This document shows positions 55,763 through 64,000 of a stretch of DNA of 64,000 nt, piece after piece (the stretch's first letter is position 1; every line of letters begins with the position of its first letter). The position numbers and the translations under genes were made by a program. The stretch lies in NCBI RefSeq assembly GCF_009759685.1, contig NZ_CP046654.1, positions 3,658,001 through 3,722,000 of the forward strand. The letters run 5' to 3'. Source of the DNA: Acinetobacter baumannii. GTDB taxonomy: Bacteria; Pseudomonadota; Gammaproteobacteria; Pseudomonadales; Moraxellaceae. The notes under the pieces are model-generated. The model saw nothing but the letters and a program-made list of their open reading frames with translations, was not told the DNA's origin and made no database searches.

Positions 55763-56587
55763 CTATAAATCTACACCAATAAGCTTTAATATATACATTC
55801 CCGTTGCAAAAATCGGGGCTGCTGCGAGTAAAGAATCAATACGGTCCAATACACCACCATGACCTGGCAAAACACGGCCAGAGTCTTTAATACCAGCACG
55901 GCGTTTGATCATTGATTCAAATAAATCACCTAATACTGAACCGAACACTGTAATTAAAGACAAAATCAAGAATAGAAGTTGTTGAACCCAAGTTAGGTTT
56001 AAATATTGATATTGCACCACAAGCATTACAATAATTGTAGTGAGAATACCGCCATATAAACCTTCTACTGATTTATTAGGACTTACTGTAGGCGCCAATT
56101 TTCTTTTACCGAATTTACGGCCTACAAAGTAAGCTCCACTATCTGCACCCCACACAAGCAAGAACAAATACATCAACCACCATGGTGAGCTTTGCCATAC
56201 TACAAAGATTGCAGTCACTGCTGCACAGATAAGAATCAAACCAATGACATACAGGGTCGCGTTATACCACCCATCGAATTCAGGAAAAGACTTGACCCAA
56301 TAAACACTAACGAGCCAAGTTAAAATTGAAGCAGACCATAACAGTAAAGCAATGTCATGAAAGAATAAGGCAACGCCAGAAACAAAAGCAACAAGTAGAC
56401 CATAACCCCAAGCTTTAGGTTTTACTACTGCACCAACTTCCCGAGGCATTAACTTATACCATTCATACCCCGCAACTCCTGCTGCTACAATCATAAGTAC
56501 CAACATTGGATAATGTGATTGCGTAGCAAACATACAGCCCAAAACAACTGCAACAAGTACCAATGCGGTAACAATCCGCTCTAACAT
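55763..56587 (-). CDS. cdsA: Phosphatidate cytidylyltransferase CdsA
   Basis: A 274-residue inner membrane enzyme that makes CDP-diacylglycerol, precursor of phospholipids. Several hydrophobic helices fill the protein. The C-terminal signature DSGRVLPGHGGVLDRIDSLLAA is intact, and WGADSGAYFVGRKFGKRKLAPTVSPNKSVEG is the second conserved segment. It overlaps the end of uppS by 1 base and is followed directly by dxr. Confidence 0.96.
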   Translation of the reverse strand: MLERIVTALVLVAVVLGCMFATQSHYPMLVLMIVAAGVAGYEWYKLMPREVGAVVKPKAWGYGLLVAFVSGVALFFHDIALLLWSASILTWLVSVYWVKSFPEFDGWYNATLYVIGLILICAAVTAIFVVWQSSPWWLMYLFLLVWGADSGAYFVGRKFGKRKLAPTVSPNKSVEGLYGGILTTIIVMLVVQYQYLNLTWVQQLLFLILSLITVFGSVLGDLFESMIKRRAGIKDSGRVLPGHGGVLDRIDSLLAAAPIFATGMYILKLIGVDL

Positions 56588-57339
56588 TATAATTTCTCGA
56601 TTTTCTCTTGCTGAATTTGTTCAGATGTTTTACCGAAACGACGTTCACGCCCTGAAAAGACATTCAATGCATGGTCGAATTCTTCCACTGTAAATTCCGG
56701 CCACAAAGTATCCGTAAAATATAGCTCCGCATAAGCCGCTTGCCATAACAAGAAGTTAGATATACGGAAATCTCCACCTGTACGGATCAACAAGTCCACA
56801 GCTGGCAGATCGTTTAGACTGACATATTTTTCGAACAAATCAACATTTATTTGATCAGCGTCAATTTCGCCACGGGAAACTGCTTGAGCAACCTGCTTAG
56901 CTGCATTTGCAATATCCCACATACCACCATAGCTTACTGCAATAGTTAATGTCATGGCGTCATGATGTGCTGTTTGTTGCTCTGCATCTTCCATTAAGGC
57001 AACTAAATGTGAAGGTAATCGGGAACGATCCCCTATAAAGCGCAAAGCAATATTGAATTTCTTCATGCGAGGTATTTGCTCATGAATCGTTTCTTCAAGA
57101 AGCTTCATAAGCAGATCGACTTCATATTGTGGTCGATTCCAATTTTCACTCGAAAATGCAAAAACAGTTAAAGCACGAACGCCAGTTTTAACACAATGTT
57201 CAACAATAGGGTCAAGAACATTTTTACCCTCTCTGTGCCCATCGCCTTTTTGCATTTGATTTTTCTTTGCAAAGCGATTGTTGCCATCCATGATGATGGC
57301 AACATGCTGAGGAAGATGATACTCTTCTGAATCGGTCAT
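56587..57339 (-). CDS. uppS: Undecaprenyl diphosphate synthase
   Basis: A 250-residue cis-prenyltransferase that builds the C55 lipid carrier for cell wall and surface glycan synthesis. The start HVAIIMDGNNRFAKK holds the catalytic Asp. FAFSSENWNRP (about residues 70-80) and the C-terminal DLLIRTGGDFRISNFLLWQAAYAELYF are family signatures. It lies between frr and cdsA in the common order. Confidence 0.96.
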   Translation of the reverse strand: MTDSEEYHLPQHVAIIMDGNNRFAKKNQMQKGDGHREGKNVLDPIVEHCVKTGVRALTVFAFSSENWNRPQYEVDLLMKLLEETIHEQIPRMKKFNIALRFIGDRSRLPSHLVALMEDAEQQTAHHDAMTLTIAVSYGGMWDIANAAKQVAQAVSRGEIDADQINVDLFEKYVSLNDLPAVDLLIRTGGDFRISNFLLWQAAYAELYFTDTLWPEFTVEEFDHALNVFSGRERRFGKTSEQIQQEKIEKL

Positions 57340-57344
57340 AAAAA

Positions 57345-57899
57345 TTAGACCTTCATCAATTCTGCTTCTTTCGCTGCTAGACGTTTGTCTACTTCTGCAA
57401 CATATTTATCAGTGATTTTTTGGATATCATCGCCTGCACGACGCTCATCATCTTCAGAAATTTCTTTCTCTTTTAACAATGCCTTGATATCACCTAATAC
57501 ATCACGACGAATATTACGGATAGCAACTTTCGCATTTTCAGCTTCACTGCGAGCGATTTTCTGCATATCACGACGTGTTTCTTCAGTTAAAGCTGGTAAT
57601 GGTACACGGATTGAATCAGCAGTAATAGGATTTAAACCTAAATCACTTTCACGAATTGCTTTATCAATTGCAGCAACCATCGTACGTTCAAATGGTTGAA
57701 CGATAAGCGTACGAGAATCTTCAACACCAACGTTCGCTACTTGGTTTAAAGGCACATCAGAACCATAGTAAGGAACCATTACCCCATTTAAAATTGATGG
57801 GTGTGCACGGCCGGTACGAACTTTAGCAAACCCTTGTTCCAAAGACTCAAGAGTTTTTAACATACGCTGTTCGCTGTCTTTTTTCAGATCGTTAATCAT
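57345..57899 (-). CDS. frr: Ribosome recycling factor
   Basis: A 184-residue two-domain protein that with EF-G splits post-termination ribosomes. It shows the RRF pattern [32 protein letters not shown] and the long helices with [21 protein letters not shown]. Length is typical. It lies 85 bases after pyrH and just before uppS. Confidence 0.97.
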   Translation of the reverse strand: MINDLKKDSEQRMLKTLESLEQGFAKVRTGRAHPSILNGVMVPYYGSDVPLNQVANVGVEDSRTLIVQPFERTMVAAIDKAIRESDLGLNPITADSIRVPLPALTEETRRDMQKIARSEAENAKVAIRNIRRDVLGDIKALLKEKEISEDDERRAGDDIQKITDKYVAEVDKRLAAKEAELMKV

Positions 57900-57984
57900 A
57901 TGATCTTCCTTACTTATTTATTCAAGGATGTATATAACAAATTTAATTTAGCGCTAGTATAAAGAGCTTTAAGGCACACGTACA

Positions 57985-58713
57985 TTATTTAGTAACGCGT
58001 GTACCCTCTTTTTCACCCATTACCACTGACAATAGCGCACCAGATTTATTCATATCAAATACTTGTAATGGAACATTATGGTCACGACATAAGCAAATTG
58101 CCGTTAAATCCATAACACCCAGTTTTTCATCTAACACTTGGTCAAATGTTAAATGGTCATATTTCACTGCATCTTCGTATTTACTCGGATCTTTATTATA
58201 AACACCGTCTACTTTGGTCGCTTTCAAAATTAAATTCGCTTCAATTTCAATACCACGTAAACAAGCTGCTGTATCAGTTGTAAAGAATGGATTTCCTGTT
58301 CCTGCTACGAAAACACACACTTCGCCTTGGCTTAAATGACGAATCGCATCACGACTTGAGTAAGACTCTACAACAGTACCGATTGGTAGCGCTGACATAA
58401 GACGAGTTCTGATGTTACGGCGCACCAATGCGTCACGCATTGCCAAACCATTCATAACAGTTGCAAGCATCCCCATCTGATCACCTGTTACACGGCCAAC
58501 CAAACCGTCTTTTTGTAACTGGCTACCACGATATAAGTTACCGCCACCCACAACGATACCTACTTGCACACCCAAGCCAACCAAATGTGCAATAGAAAGT
58601 GACATCTGATCTAAAACTTGAGCATCAATACCCATATCTTTATTACCTGATAAAGCTTCACCAGATAATTTTAATAAAATTCGTGAATAACGGGGGCTGA
58701 TTGTTTCCGCCAT
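57985..58713 (-). CDS. pyrH: UMP kinase
   Basis: A 242-residue amino-acid-kinase-fold enzyme that phosphorylates UMP to [16 protein letters not shown] starts the ATP site, [12 protein letters not shown] binds phosphate, and [22 protein letters not shown] is the UMP loop. In most bacteria it follows rpsB-tsf, which are absent here; rimO is upstream instead, 51 bases away. It precedes frr in the usual order. Confidence 0.97.
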   Translation of the reverse strand: MAETISPRYSRILLKLSGEALSGNKDMGIDAQVLDQMSLSIAHLVGLGVQVGIVVGGGNLYRGSQLQKDGLVGRVTGDQMGMLATVMNGLAMRDALVRRNIRTRLMSALPIGTVVESYSSRDAIRHLSQGEVCVFVAGTGNPFFTTDTAACLRGIEIEANLILKATKVDGVYNKDPSKYEDAVKYDHLTFDQVLDEKLGVMDLTAICLCRDHNVPLQVFDMNKSGALLSVVMGEKEGTRVTK

Positions 58714-58764
58714 GATTTTGCTCCAAGACCTCTTAAACTGAATGCTTTTTGAATCGTGATTCGA

Positions 58765-60108
58765 TTAGACCGATTTAATTTTAATTAACTTTGCAAATAA
58801 GTCGTATTCATCCGCATCGGTAATTTCGACTTCCAACATATCGCCTGGTTGAATAGTGCTCTTATCGATATCTTCTACAAAGACATTACCGTCAATTTCC
58901 GGAGCATCGGCATAAGAACGTGCAACAGCAACAGGATATTCATCTTCCAAACTATCGACCAATACAGTCATCGTTTGACCAATACGTTTTTGTAATTTGG
59001 CAGCAGAGATTTGTTGCTGCACTTGCATAAAGCGCTCGTAACGCTCTTGCTTAATTTCTTCTGGCACATGATCTGGTAAATCATTTGCCGTAGCGCCTTC
59101 TACTGGTGAATAGGTAAAGCAGCCTACACGATCAAGTTGAGCTTCAACCAACCAATCGAGCAAAATCTGGAAGTCTTCTTCAGTTTCGCCTGGAAAGCCA
59201 ACCACAAAAGTAGAACGGATCACAAGATCCGGGCATTTTTCGCGCCATAATTTAATTTTTTCTAGTGTATTTTCACTATGCGCCGGACGTTTCATTAATT
59301 TAAGAACGCGTGGGCTTGCATGTTGGAATGGAATATCGAGGTATGGCAAGATTTTACCTTGAGACATCAAATCGATTACTGCATCAACATGTGGATATGG
59401 ATATACATAATGTAAGCGAACCCAAATTCCAAGCTGACCAAGTGCTTCACACATGTCAAAGAATTTGGTTTTTACGGGCTGTCCGTTCCAGAAATCGAGC
59501 TTATATTTGGTATCTACGCCATAAGCTGAGGTATCTTGGGAAATGACCAAGATTTCTTTTACACCTGCCCGTTTTAACGCAGCAGCTTCTTCTAATACGC
59601 TTCCAACCGGACGTGATACTAAATCACCGCGCATGCTCGGGATAATACAGAAGGTACAACGGTGGTTACAGCCTTCAGATATTTTTAAATAAGCATAATG
59701 TTTCGGTGTTAAACGGATACCTTGCTCAGGAACAAGGTCAATAAACGGATTATGTTTAGGCGGTGCTGGCACATATTCATGTACAGCTTCCATAACGTCT
59801 TGATAAGCTGCTGCACCAGTAACTTTTAGAACATTAGGGTGCATTTGACGAATTTTATCTTCGTCTTTACCTAAACAGCCCGTCACAATAACTCGGCCAT
59901 TTTCACTCATGGCTTCGCCAATTGCATCTAAAGATTCTTGTACTGCAGATTCAATAAAACCACAGGTATTAACAACAACTAAATCAGCACCATCATAATC
60001 TGATGCAACTTGATAACCTTCAGTCTTTAACTGAGTTAAAATTCGTTCAGAATCTACCAATGCCTTAGGACAACCTAAAGAAACAAAACCGACTTTGGGG
60101 GTCTTCAT
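58765..60108 (-). CDS. rimO: Ribosomal protein S12 methylthiotransferase RimO
   Basis: A 447-residue radical SAM enzyme that adds a methylthio group to Asp of ribosomal protein S12. The N-terminal MTTase domain has [19 protein letters not shown] and [11 protein letters not shown]. The radical SAM cluster motif is [16 protein letters not shown] (three Cys). A C-terminal TRAM domain follows (about 375-445). Start ATG 60108 matches the family; the longer frame from 60159 adds a non-conserved tail. It is divergent from ntrB. Confidence 0.94.
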   Translation of the reverse strand: MKTPKVGFVSLGCPKALVDSERILTQLKTEGYQVASDYDGADLVVVNTCGFIESAVQESLDAIGEAMSENGRVIVTGCLGKDEDKIRQMHPNVLKVTGAAAYQDVMEAVHEYVPAPPKHNPFIDLVPEQGIRLTPKHYAYLKISEGCNHRCTFCIIPSMRGDLVSRPVGSVLEEAAALKRAGVKEILVISQDTSAYGVDTKYKLDFWNGQPVKTKFFDMCEALGQLGIWVRLHYVYPYPHVDAVIDLMSQGKILPYLDIPFQHASPRVLKLMKRPAHSENTLEKIKLWREKCPDLVIRSTFVVGFPGETEEDFQILLDWLVEAQLDRVGCFTYSPVEGATANDLPDHVPEEIKQERYERFMQVQQQISAAKLQKRIGQTMTVLVDSLEDEYPVAVARSYADAPEIDGNVFVEDIDKSTIQPGDMLEVEITDADEYDLFAKLIKIKSV

Positions 60109-60189
60109 GAATCTGCGCTCCACTTGAATGCGCGTATTGTATGTCTTTTCTCGTCTCAAGCATAGGTGGAAACCCTACTCTTTGTGTAA

Positions 60190-60263
60190 TGCACCAAAAT
60201 ACAACCAATATTTGCACCAAAACTCAATATTGCACCAAGTTGGATCATGATATTATTGGTGCA
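60190..60263 (+). promoter_or_regulatory. Cluster of NtrC-like half-sites upstream of ntrB
   Basis: TGCACCAA occurs at 60190-60197, 60213-60220 and 60231-60238, and its complement TTGGTGCA at 60256-60263. The NtrC consensus is TGCACCA-N3-TGGTGCA. The third copy reads TGCACCAAGTTGG, so it also carries most of the right half. The cluster lies about 117-190 bases upstream of the predicted sigma-54 start, the normal distance for NtrC enhancers. Confidence 0.65.
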
Positions 60264-60352
60264 TACATCTATATTTTTGACCAAAAGATATTAAGAACGA
60301 TTTTAGAGCGCTTTAACTACGCTTAAAACCTTAAAATAAACCATAAACAAAG

Positions 60353-60369
60353 TTGGCGTACATTTTGCA
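60353..60369 (+). promoter_or_regulatory. Sigma-54-type promoter of ntrBC
   Basis: TTGGCGTACATTTTGCA has GG at 60355-60356 and GC at 60367-60368, exactly 10 bases apart as required for -24/-12 elements, and TGGC and TTGCA match the consensus. The start would be near 60380, 70 bases before ntrB. Confidence 0.65.
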
Positions 60370-60449
60370 TCAATCATGTTCTATAACGGTGAAAACCGAT
60401 AACCAATGAAGATGCCATTGCGCCATTTTAAGACAGGAACGATTCGCTA

Positions 60450-61559
60450 ATGGATCAACACACACCTATCGACTATCGCCTATTGGTAGACAATTTAACT
60501 ACTGCGATTTTATTAATCGATAGTAACTTTAATATTTTTTATTTGAATTCCGCTTGTGAAGCACTTTTTGACATTAGTTTGCTTCGCGCTTCTGGACAAC
60601 CGGTTTTAAATTTACTTCATGCACCTGATGATACCTTTAATACGCATGAAGCCCTATTGAACACGTTAAAAACGGGACAACCTTATACACGTCGTGAAGC
60701 CATCATTAATGTCAATTTTAAAGATTTACATGTGGATTATACGGTCTCGCAATTAAATGCAGGTAAAAGCTACCACCCGCTCTTACTTATTGAGTTAAAT
60801 CCTATTGATCGTATGTTGAAAATTTCTAAGGAAGAAAACTTAATTCAACAACATCAAGTGGCTAGACAACTGGTTCGAGGCGTTGCTCACGAAATTAAAA
60901 ACCCTCTGGCTGGTATTCGGGGGGCAACTCAGTTACTTGCTCGTAGTTTAAATGACGAGAGCTATGCTGAATTTACGGATATCATTATTAACGAGGTAGA
61001 TCGTCTCACCAATTTGGCCGACACCATGTTGGGCTCAAGACAACTGCCAAGTTATGAAAATGTAAATGTGCATGAACCTCTAGAACGGGTACGCTCTTTA
61101 ATCGCAAATCAGACCAAGAAAAAAATCAAAATTACTCGTGATTATGATTTGTCTCTACCCGATGTAAAAGCCGATCGAGATCAGCTCATTCAGGTCATGC
61201 TTAATATTAGCGTTAATGCGATTCAAGCTATTACAGAAAATAAATCATTTTTTACAGATCAAGAGCCTGAATTAATTTTACGTACCCGTATTCAACGTCT
61301 AGTCACTATTAATGGAGTACTCAACCGCTCTGCTGTACGAGTCGATATTGAAGACAATGGACCGGGTATTCCCGAAAGCATTTTAGAGTCTGTGTTCTAT
61401 CCTTTGGTTACAGGACGAGCAAAAGGCACAGGGCTTGGCCTGAGTATTGCACAGAACATCATGCATCAACATAACGGAATGATTGAATGCCAATCAGTTC
61501 CTGGAAAAACAATGTTTAGCTTATATTTACCTTGGGAGTCAGACCGTGTCGCGAAATAA
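60450..61559 (+). CDS. ntrB: Nitrogen regulation sensor kinase NtrB
   Basis: A 369-residue cytoplasmic histidine kinase (also called GlnL) that phosphorylates NtrC under nitrogen limitation, controlled by PII. A PAS domain fills about residues 8-115. The HisKA segment RGVAHEIKNPLAGIRGATQLL holds phospho-His147. The ATP-binding domain has N (VNISVNAIQAI), DNGPGIP and GLGLSIAQNIM boxes. AGGAA 9 bases before ATG 60450 sets the start. It overlaps ntrC by 14 bases, so the pair is co-translated. Confidence 0.95.
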   Translation: MDQHTPIDYRLLVDNLTTAILLIDSNFNIFYLNSACEALFDISLLRASGQPVLNLLHAPDDTFNTHEALLNTLKTGQPYTRREAIINVNFKDLHVDYTVSQLNAGKSYHPLLLIELNPIDRMLKISKEENLIQQHQVARQLVRGVAHEIKNPLAGIRGATQLLARSLNDESYAEFTDIIINEVDRLTNLADTMLGSRQLPSYENVNVHEPLERVRSLIANQTKKKIKITRDYDLSLPDVKADRDQLIQVMLNISVNAIQAITENKSFFTDQEPELILRTRIQRLVTINGVLNRSAVRVDIEDNGPGIPESILESVFYPLVTGRAKGTGLGLSIAQNIMHQHNGMIECQSVPGKTMFSLYLPWESDRVAK

Positions 61560-63039
61560 AATATGGGTTATTGATGACGATCGCGCCATGCGATGGGTAC
61601 TTGAAAAGACCTTTAAAGAAGAAGGATTTGACGTCACCAATTTTGAAGAAGCTCAAACAGCACTTGAACGTTTACATCATGATGCGCCCGATGTCATCTT
61701 AACTGACATTCGTATGCCAGGTATTGATGGGTTAACTTTCTTATCTAAAGTGAAAAACTCTCACCCCGACTTGCCTGTTATCATTATGACAGCGCATTCG
61801 GACTTAGAGTCTGCTGTATCAAGCTACCAGACTGGTGCATTTGAGTATTTACCAAAACCATTCGATATTGATGAAGCTTTAGCTTTAGTCAATCGAGCAA
61901 TTTTGCATATCAATAAGTTGCAGCAGCAAGAAGCGACAAAAACAGCTTCACCACTACAATCAACAGAAATTATTGGCGAATCTCCTGCTATGCAAGAGGT
62001 TTTCCGAGCGATTGGTCGTTTATCTCAGTCGCATATTACCGTTTTAATTAATGGTGAATCAGGCACAGGTAAAGAACTGGTTGCGCATGCTTTACATAAA
62101 CATTCTCCACGACGCGCTAAGCCTTTTATTGCTTTAAACATGGCAGCAATTCCTAAAGATTTAATCGAAACGGAATTATTTGGTCATGAAAAAGGTGCTT
62201 TCACGGGTGCAAACACCCAACATCAAGGCCGCTTTGAACAAGCAAATGGCGGAACACTATTCCTTGATGAAATTGGTGACATGCCCTTTGAAACGCAAAC
62301 TCGACTACTGCGCGTACTCGCTGATGGTGAGTTCTATCGTGTAGGTGGACACATTCCAGTTAAAGTTGATGTCAGAATTGTCGCGGCAACCCATCAAGAC
62401 TTAGAAAAACTGGTGAATGAAGGTCGTTTTCGTGAAGACTTATATCATCGCTTAAATGTAATTCGCATTCATATTCCTAAGCTTGCACATCGCAGTGAAG
62501 ACATCCCGATGCTGGCTCAACATTTCTTGGCTCGCGCGGGTAAAGAGCTAGGCGTAAGTCCAAAAATTTTACGCACTGAAACAACGGACTATATGCAACA
62601 ATTACCATGGCCTGGTAATGTTCGTCAGCTTGAAAATACCTGCCGTTGGTTAACCGTCATGATTACTGGTCGTGAGGTTTATCCGGAAGATTTACCTTCT
62701 GAGCTTAAACAGGTTCCACTCCAAAAAAGTAGTGAGACTAGTCAACCAGCACCATCTTTTGAACGTATTTCTTTGCACCATTGGGATGAGCTACTAAGCC
62801 AATGGGCAATTCAAAAACTTAAAAATGGTGAAATGAAGATTTTAGACATTGCTACTCCAATGTTTGAGCGCACCTTAATTAATGCAGCACTACAGCAAAC
62901 TCGTGGGCGCAAACGTCATGCAGCCGAACTGTTAGGTTGGGGTCGTAACACCCTAACCAGAAAGTTAAAAGAGCTAGGCATGGATTCTGCTGATGACGAT
63001 GATGAAGACGAACATAAAGCAACTTTGTCAGAAGCTTAA
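61546..63039 (+). CDS. ntrC: Nitrogen regulator NtrC, sigma-54 activator
   Basis: A 497-residue response regulator (GlnG). The receiver domain (about 4-120) has phospho-acceptor Asp54 in LTDIRMPG. The AAA+ domain (about 140-385) has GESGTGKE, the sigma-54-contacting GAFTGA loop and the [11 protein letters not shown]alker B. A Fis-type helix-turn-helix ends it (about 455-485, [25 protein letters not shown]). GTG 61546 with GGGAG 7 bases upstream is the start; the longer frame from 61483 is rejected because it would extend the receiver domain at its N-terminus. Confidence 0.95.
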   Translation: MSRNKIWVIDDDRAMRWVLEKTFKEEGFDVTNFEEAQTALERLHHDAPDVILTDIRMPGIDGLTFLSKVKNSHPDLPVIIMTAHSDLESAVSSYQTGAFEYLPKPFDIDEALALVNRAILHINKLQQQEATKTASPLQSTEIIGESPAMQEVFRAIGRLSQSHITVLINGESGTGKELVAHALHKHSPRRAKPFIALNMAAIPKDLIETELFGHEKGAFTGANTQHQGRFEQANGGTLFLDEIGDMPFETQTRLLRVLADGEFYRVGGHIPVKVDVRIVAATHQDLEKLVNEGRFREDLYHRLNVIRIHIPKLAHRSEDIPMLAQHFLARAGKELGVSPKILRTETTDYMQQLPWPGNVRQLENTCRWLTVMITGREVYPEDLPSELKQVPLQKSSETSQPAPSFERISLHHWDELLSQWAIQKLKNGEMKILDIATPMFERTLINAALQQTRGRKRHAAELLGWGRNTLTRKLKELGMDSADDDDEDEHKATLSEA

Positions 63040-63056
63040 AACCGAAGCAAAAATCA

Positions 63057-63089
63057 AAAAGCGGCTAATTTAATTTAGCCGCTTTTCTT
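63057..63089 (+). terminator. Terminator after ntrC
   Basis: Stem AAAAGCGGCTAA / TTAGCCGCTTTT with a short AT-rich loop, followed by TTTCTTT-type sequence. Confidence 0.88.
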
Positions 63090-63314
63090 TATGACTATTT
63101 AAATCGGAATTAACTGCCAAACTAAAATGTGAACATACAGTTACATGATCAAAAAATTCTAAATTTCCACATAAATCATTATATTTTATATATTTTACCT
63201 GAAACTATGCTCTACTTATTGTTTACCAGATGACCTAAAAACATACCAATGACCATCGTTAAAGATAGATTTGCTATACTAGATAAGCAGTGTTAGCCGT
63301 CGTTATTAAATTTT

Positions 63315-63968
63315 ATGCATGATCCAGTCCTTGAGTCACATCATCTCGTATGTGAGAAACCCCAAACACGCCGCGGTATAGAACGTCGTTTAGCTCTATT
63401 GCTAAGCGCAACCGAGCTGTTTTTGGAAAAAGGATATGATGCTGTCTCTCTTGACGACATCGTTAATCATGCTGGTGGTTCAAAAACCTCTATTTATAAA
63501 TACTTTGGTAATAAAGATGGCTTATTTACTGCAATCTGCGATTATCGCCGTGAAATGTTTTTTAAAGATATCTGCATTGCATTTCAACCAGAGCAAACTT
63601 CTTTAAAAGATTATTTAATCCAAACTCTCATCCGTTTTTATAAGCACATTATTCAACCTGAACACATTGCCTTTTTACGTTTGGTTATTGAACAAACTCA
63701 ATGTAATGCAACTTTGAGCCAATACTTATATGAAAAATGTGCTCTGGATGTCCAAAATACAATTGCTCAAGCCTTACTCATATCTCATCAATCAGGTGAA
63801 ATTACCTGTACATCTCCTGATCATTCCTCTCTTATGTATTTTGGAATTTTACGTGATATTGAATGGCGAATGATTATGGGAATGCCTCTTCCACCCAATG
63901 AAATGGAAGTTATTGATTATATTAACTATTGTGTTGATATTTTCTTAAAGGGGCATCATAAAGTCTAA
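63315..63968 (+). CDS. TetR/AcrR-family transcriptional regulator
   Basis: A 217-residue regulator. The helix-turn-helix domain (about 20-66) reads RRLALLLSATELFLEKGYDAVSLDDIVNHAGGSKTSIYKYFGNKDGLF, the TetR pattern. The larger C-terminal part is an all-helical ligand-binding and dimer domain with no closer match I can name. An unusual 20-residue N-terminal extension precedes it. No ribosome site is visible before ATG 63315. A -10-like TATACT lies near 63276. Its target genes are outside the window or unknown. Confidence 0.85.
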   Translation: MHDPVLESHHLVCEKPQTRRGIERRLALLLSATELFLEKGYDAVSLDDIVNHAGGSKTSIYKYFGNKDGLFTAICDYRREMFFKDICIAFQPEQTSLKDYLIQTLIRFYKHIIQPEHIAFLRLVIEQTQCNATLSQYLYEKCALDVQNTIAQALLISHQSGEITCTSPDHSSLMYFGILRDIEWRMIMGMPLPPNEMEVIDYINYCVDIFLKGHHKV

Positions 63969-64000
63969 TTCTTTTGCATTTTGAAATGCTTATAGTATAG

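Noticed and set aside
61483..61545. Longer N-terminus of NtrC
   Set aside because: The extra 21 residues are the out-of-frame end of ntrB; the GTG at 61546 has a well-placed GGGAG and gives Asp54 at the family position.

Overview
This 64 kb window is chromosomal DNA from an Acinetobacter of the calcoaceticus-baumannii complex, most likely A. baumannii. The evidence is low GC throughout, a soluble PQQ glucose dehydrogenase whose residue pattern matches the A. calcoaceticus GdhB enzyme, and RecA, envelope and cyd genes that read as I recall them from A. baumannii. It is mostly core genome: no complete insertion sequence, prophage, CRISPR array, tRNA or rRNA gene was seen. The one stable RNA gene I can name is the 4.5S (SRP) RNA beside recX.

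Layout. 1-2334: the start of a leftward TonB-dependent receptor, then a PfkB-type nucleoside kinase, a Rieske protein and a YqiJ-like membrane protein. 2335-6084: an AT-rich, repeat-bearing regulatory region followed by the cytochrome bd operon cydP-cydA-cydB-cydX-ybgE. 6112-15617: small conserved and housekeeping genes (DUF2057, nitroreductase, ftsY, Sel1, DUF2750-like, CBS, argD, grxD, LysR, map). 15970-19872: brnQ, a GlcG-like gene, small membrane proteins and an alpha/beta hydrolase. 20097-25622: the fructose PTS operon fruB-fruK-fruA. 25668-37583: a looser region with a lipoprotein, MarR, a PAS-GGDEF-EAL protein, a universal stress protein, gdhB, an SRAP protein, a SulP transporter and an S8 protease. 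Its long intergenic gaps hold candidate small RNAs and small ORFs. 37584-41631: a kynurenine-degradation cluster (formamidase, permease, kynU) divergent from an Lrp/AsnC regulator. 41677-43367: GNAT and small unknown genes. 43539-47692: yrfG-hslR, recA-recX, 4.5S RNA and ybgF. 47749-60108: the leftward envelope and translation cluster rimO-pyrH-frr-uppS-cdsA-dxr-rseP-bamA-skp-lpxD-fabZ-lpxA. 60450-63039: ntrB-ntrC behind a sigma-54-type promoter with NtrC-like sites. 63315-63968: a TetR regulator.

How it fits together. The bd operon gives high-affinity respiration. The fru operon imports and phosphorylates fructose to fructose-1,6-bisphosphate. The envelope cluster combines isoprenoid and undecaprenyl precursor supply (dxr, uppS), phospholipid synthesis (cdsA), outer membrane protein assembly (bamA, skp, rseP) and early lipid A synthesis (lpxD, fabZ, lpxA). 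ntrBC controls nitrogen assimilation.

I did not find a clear new multi-gene system. The strongest unexplained signals are non-coding: two terminator-type hairpins sharing a CATCTTGGG core that look like members of one small-RNA family; an alternative-pairing leader before the SulP gene; a set of repeats with near-helical spacing before cydP; and a sigma-54 promoter with several NtrC half-sites before ntrB. All comparisons to known families are from memory, with no database search.
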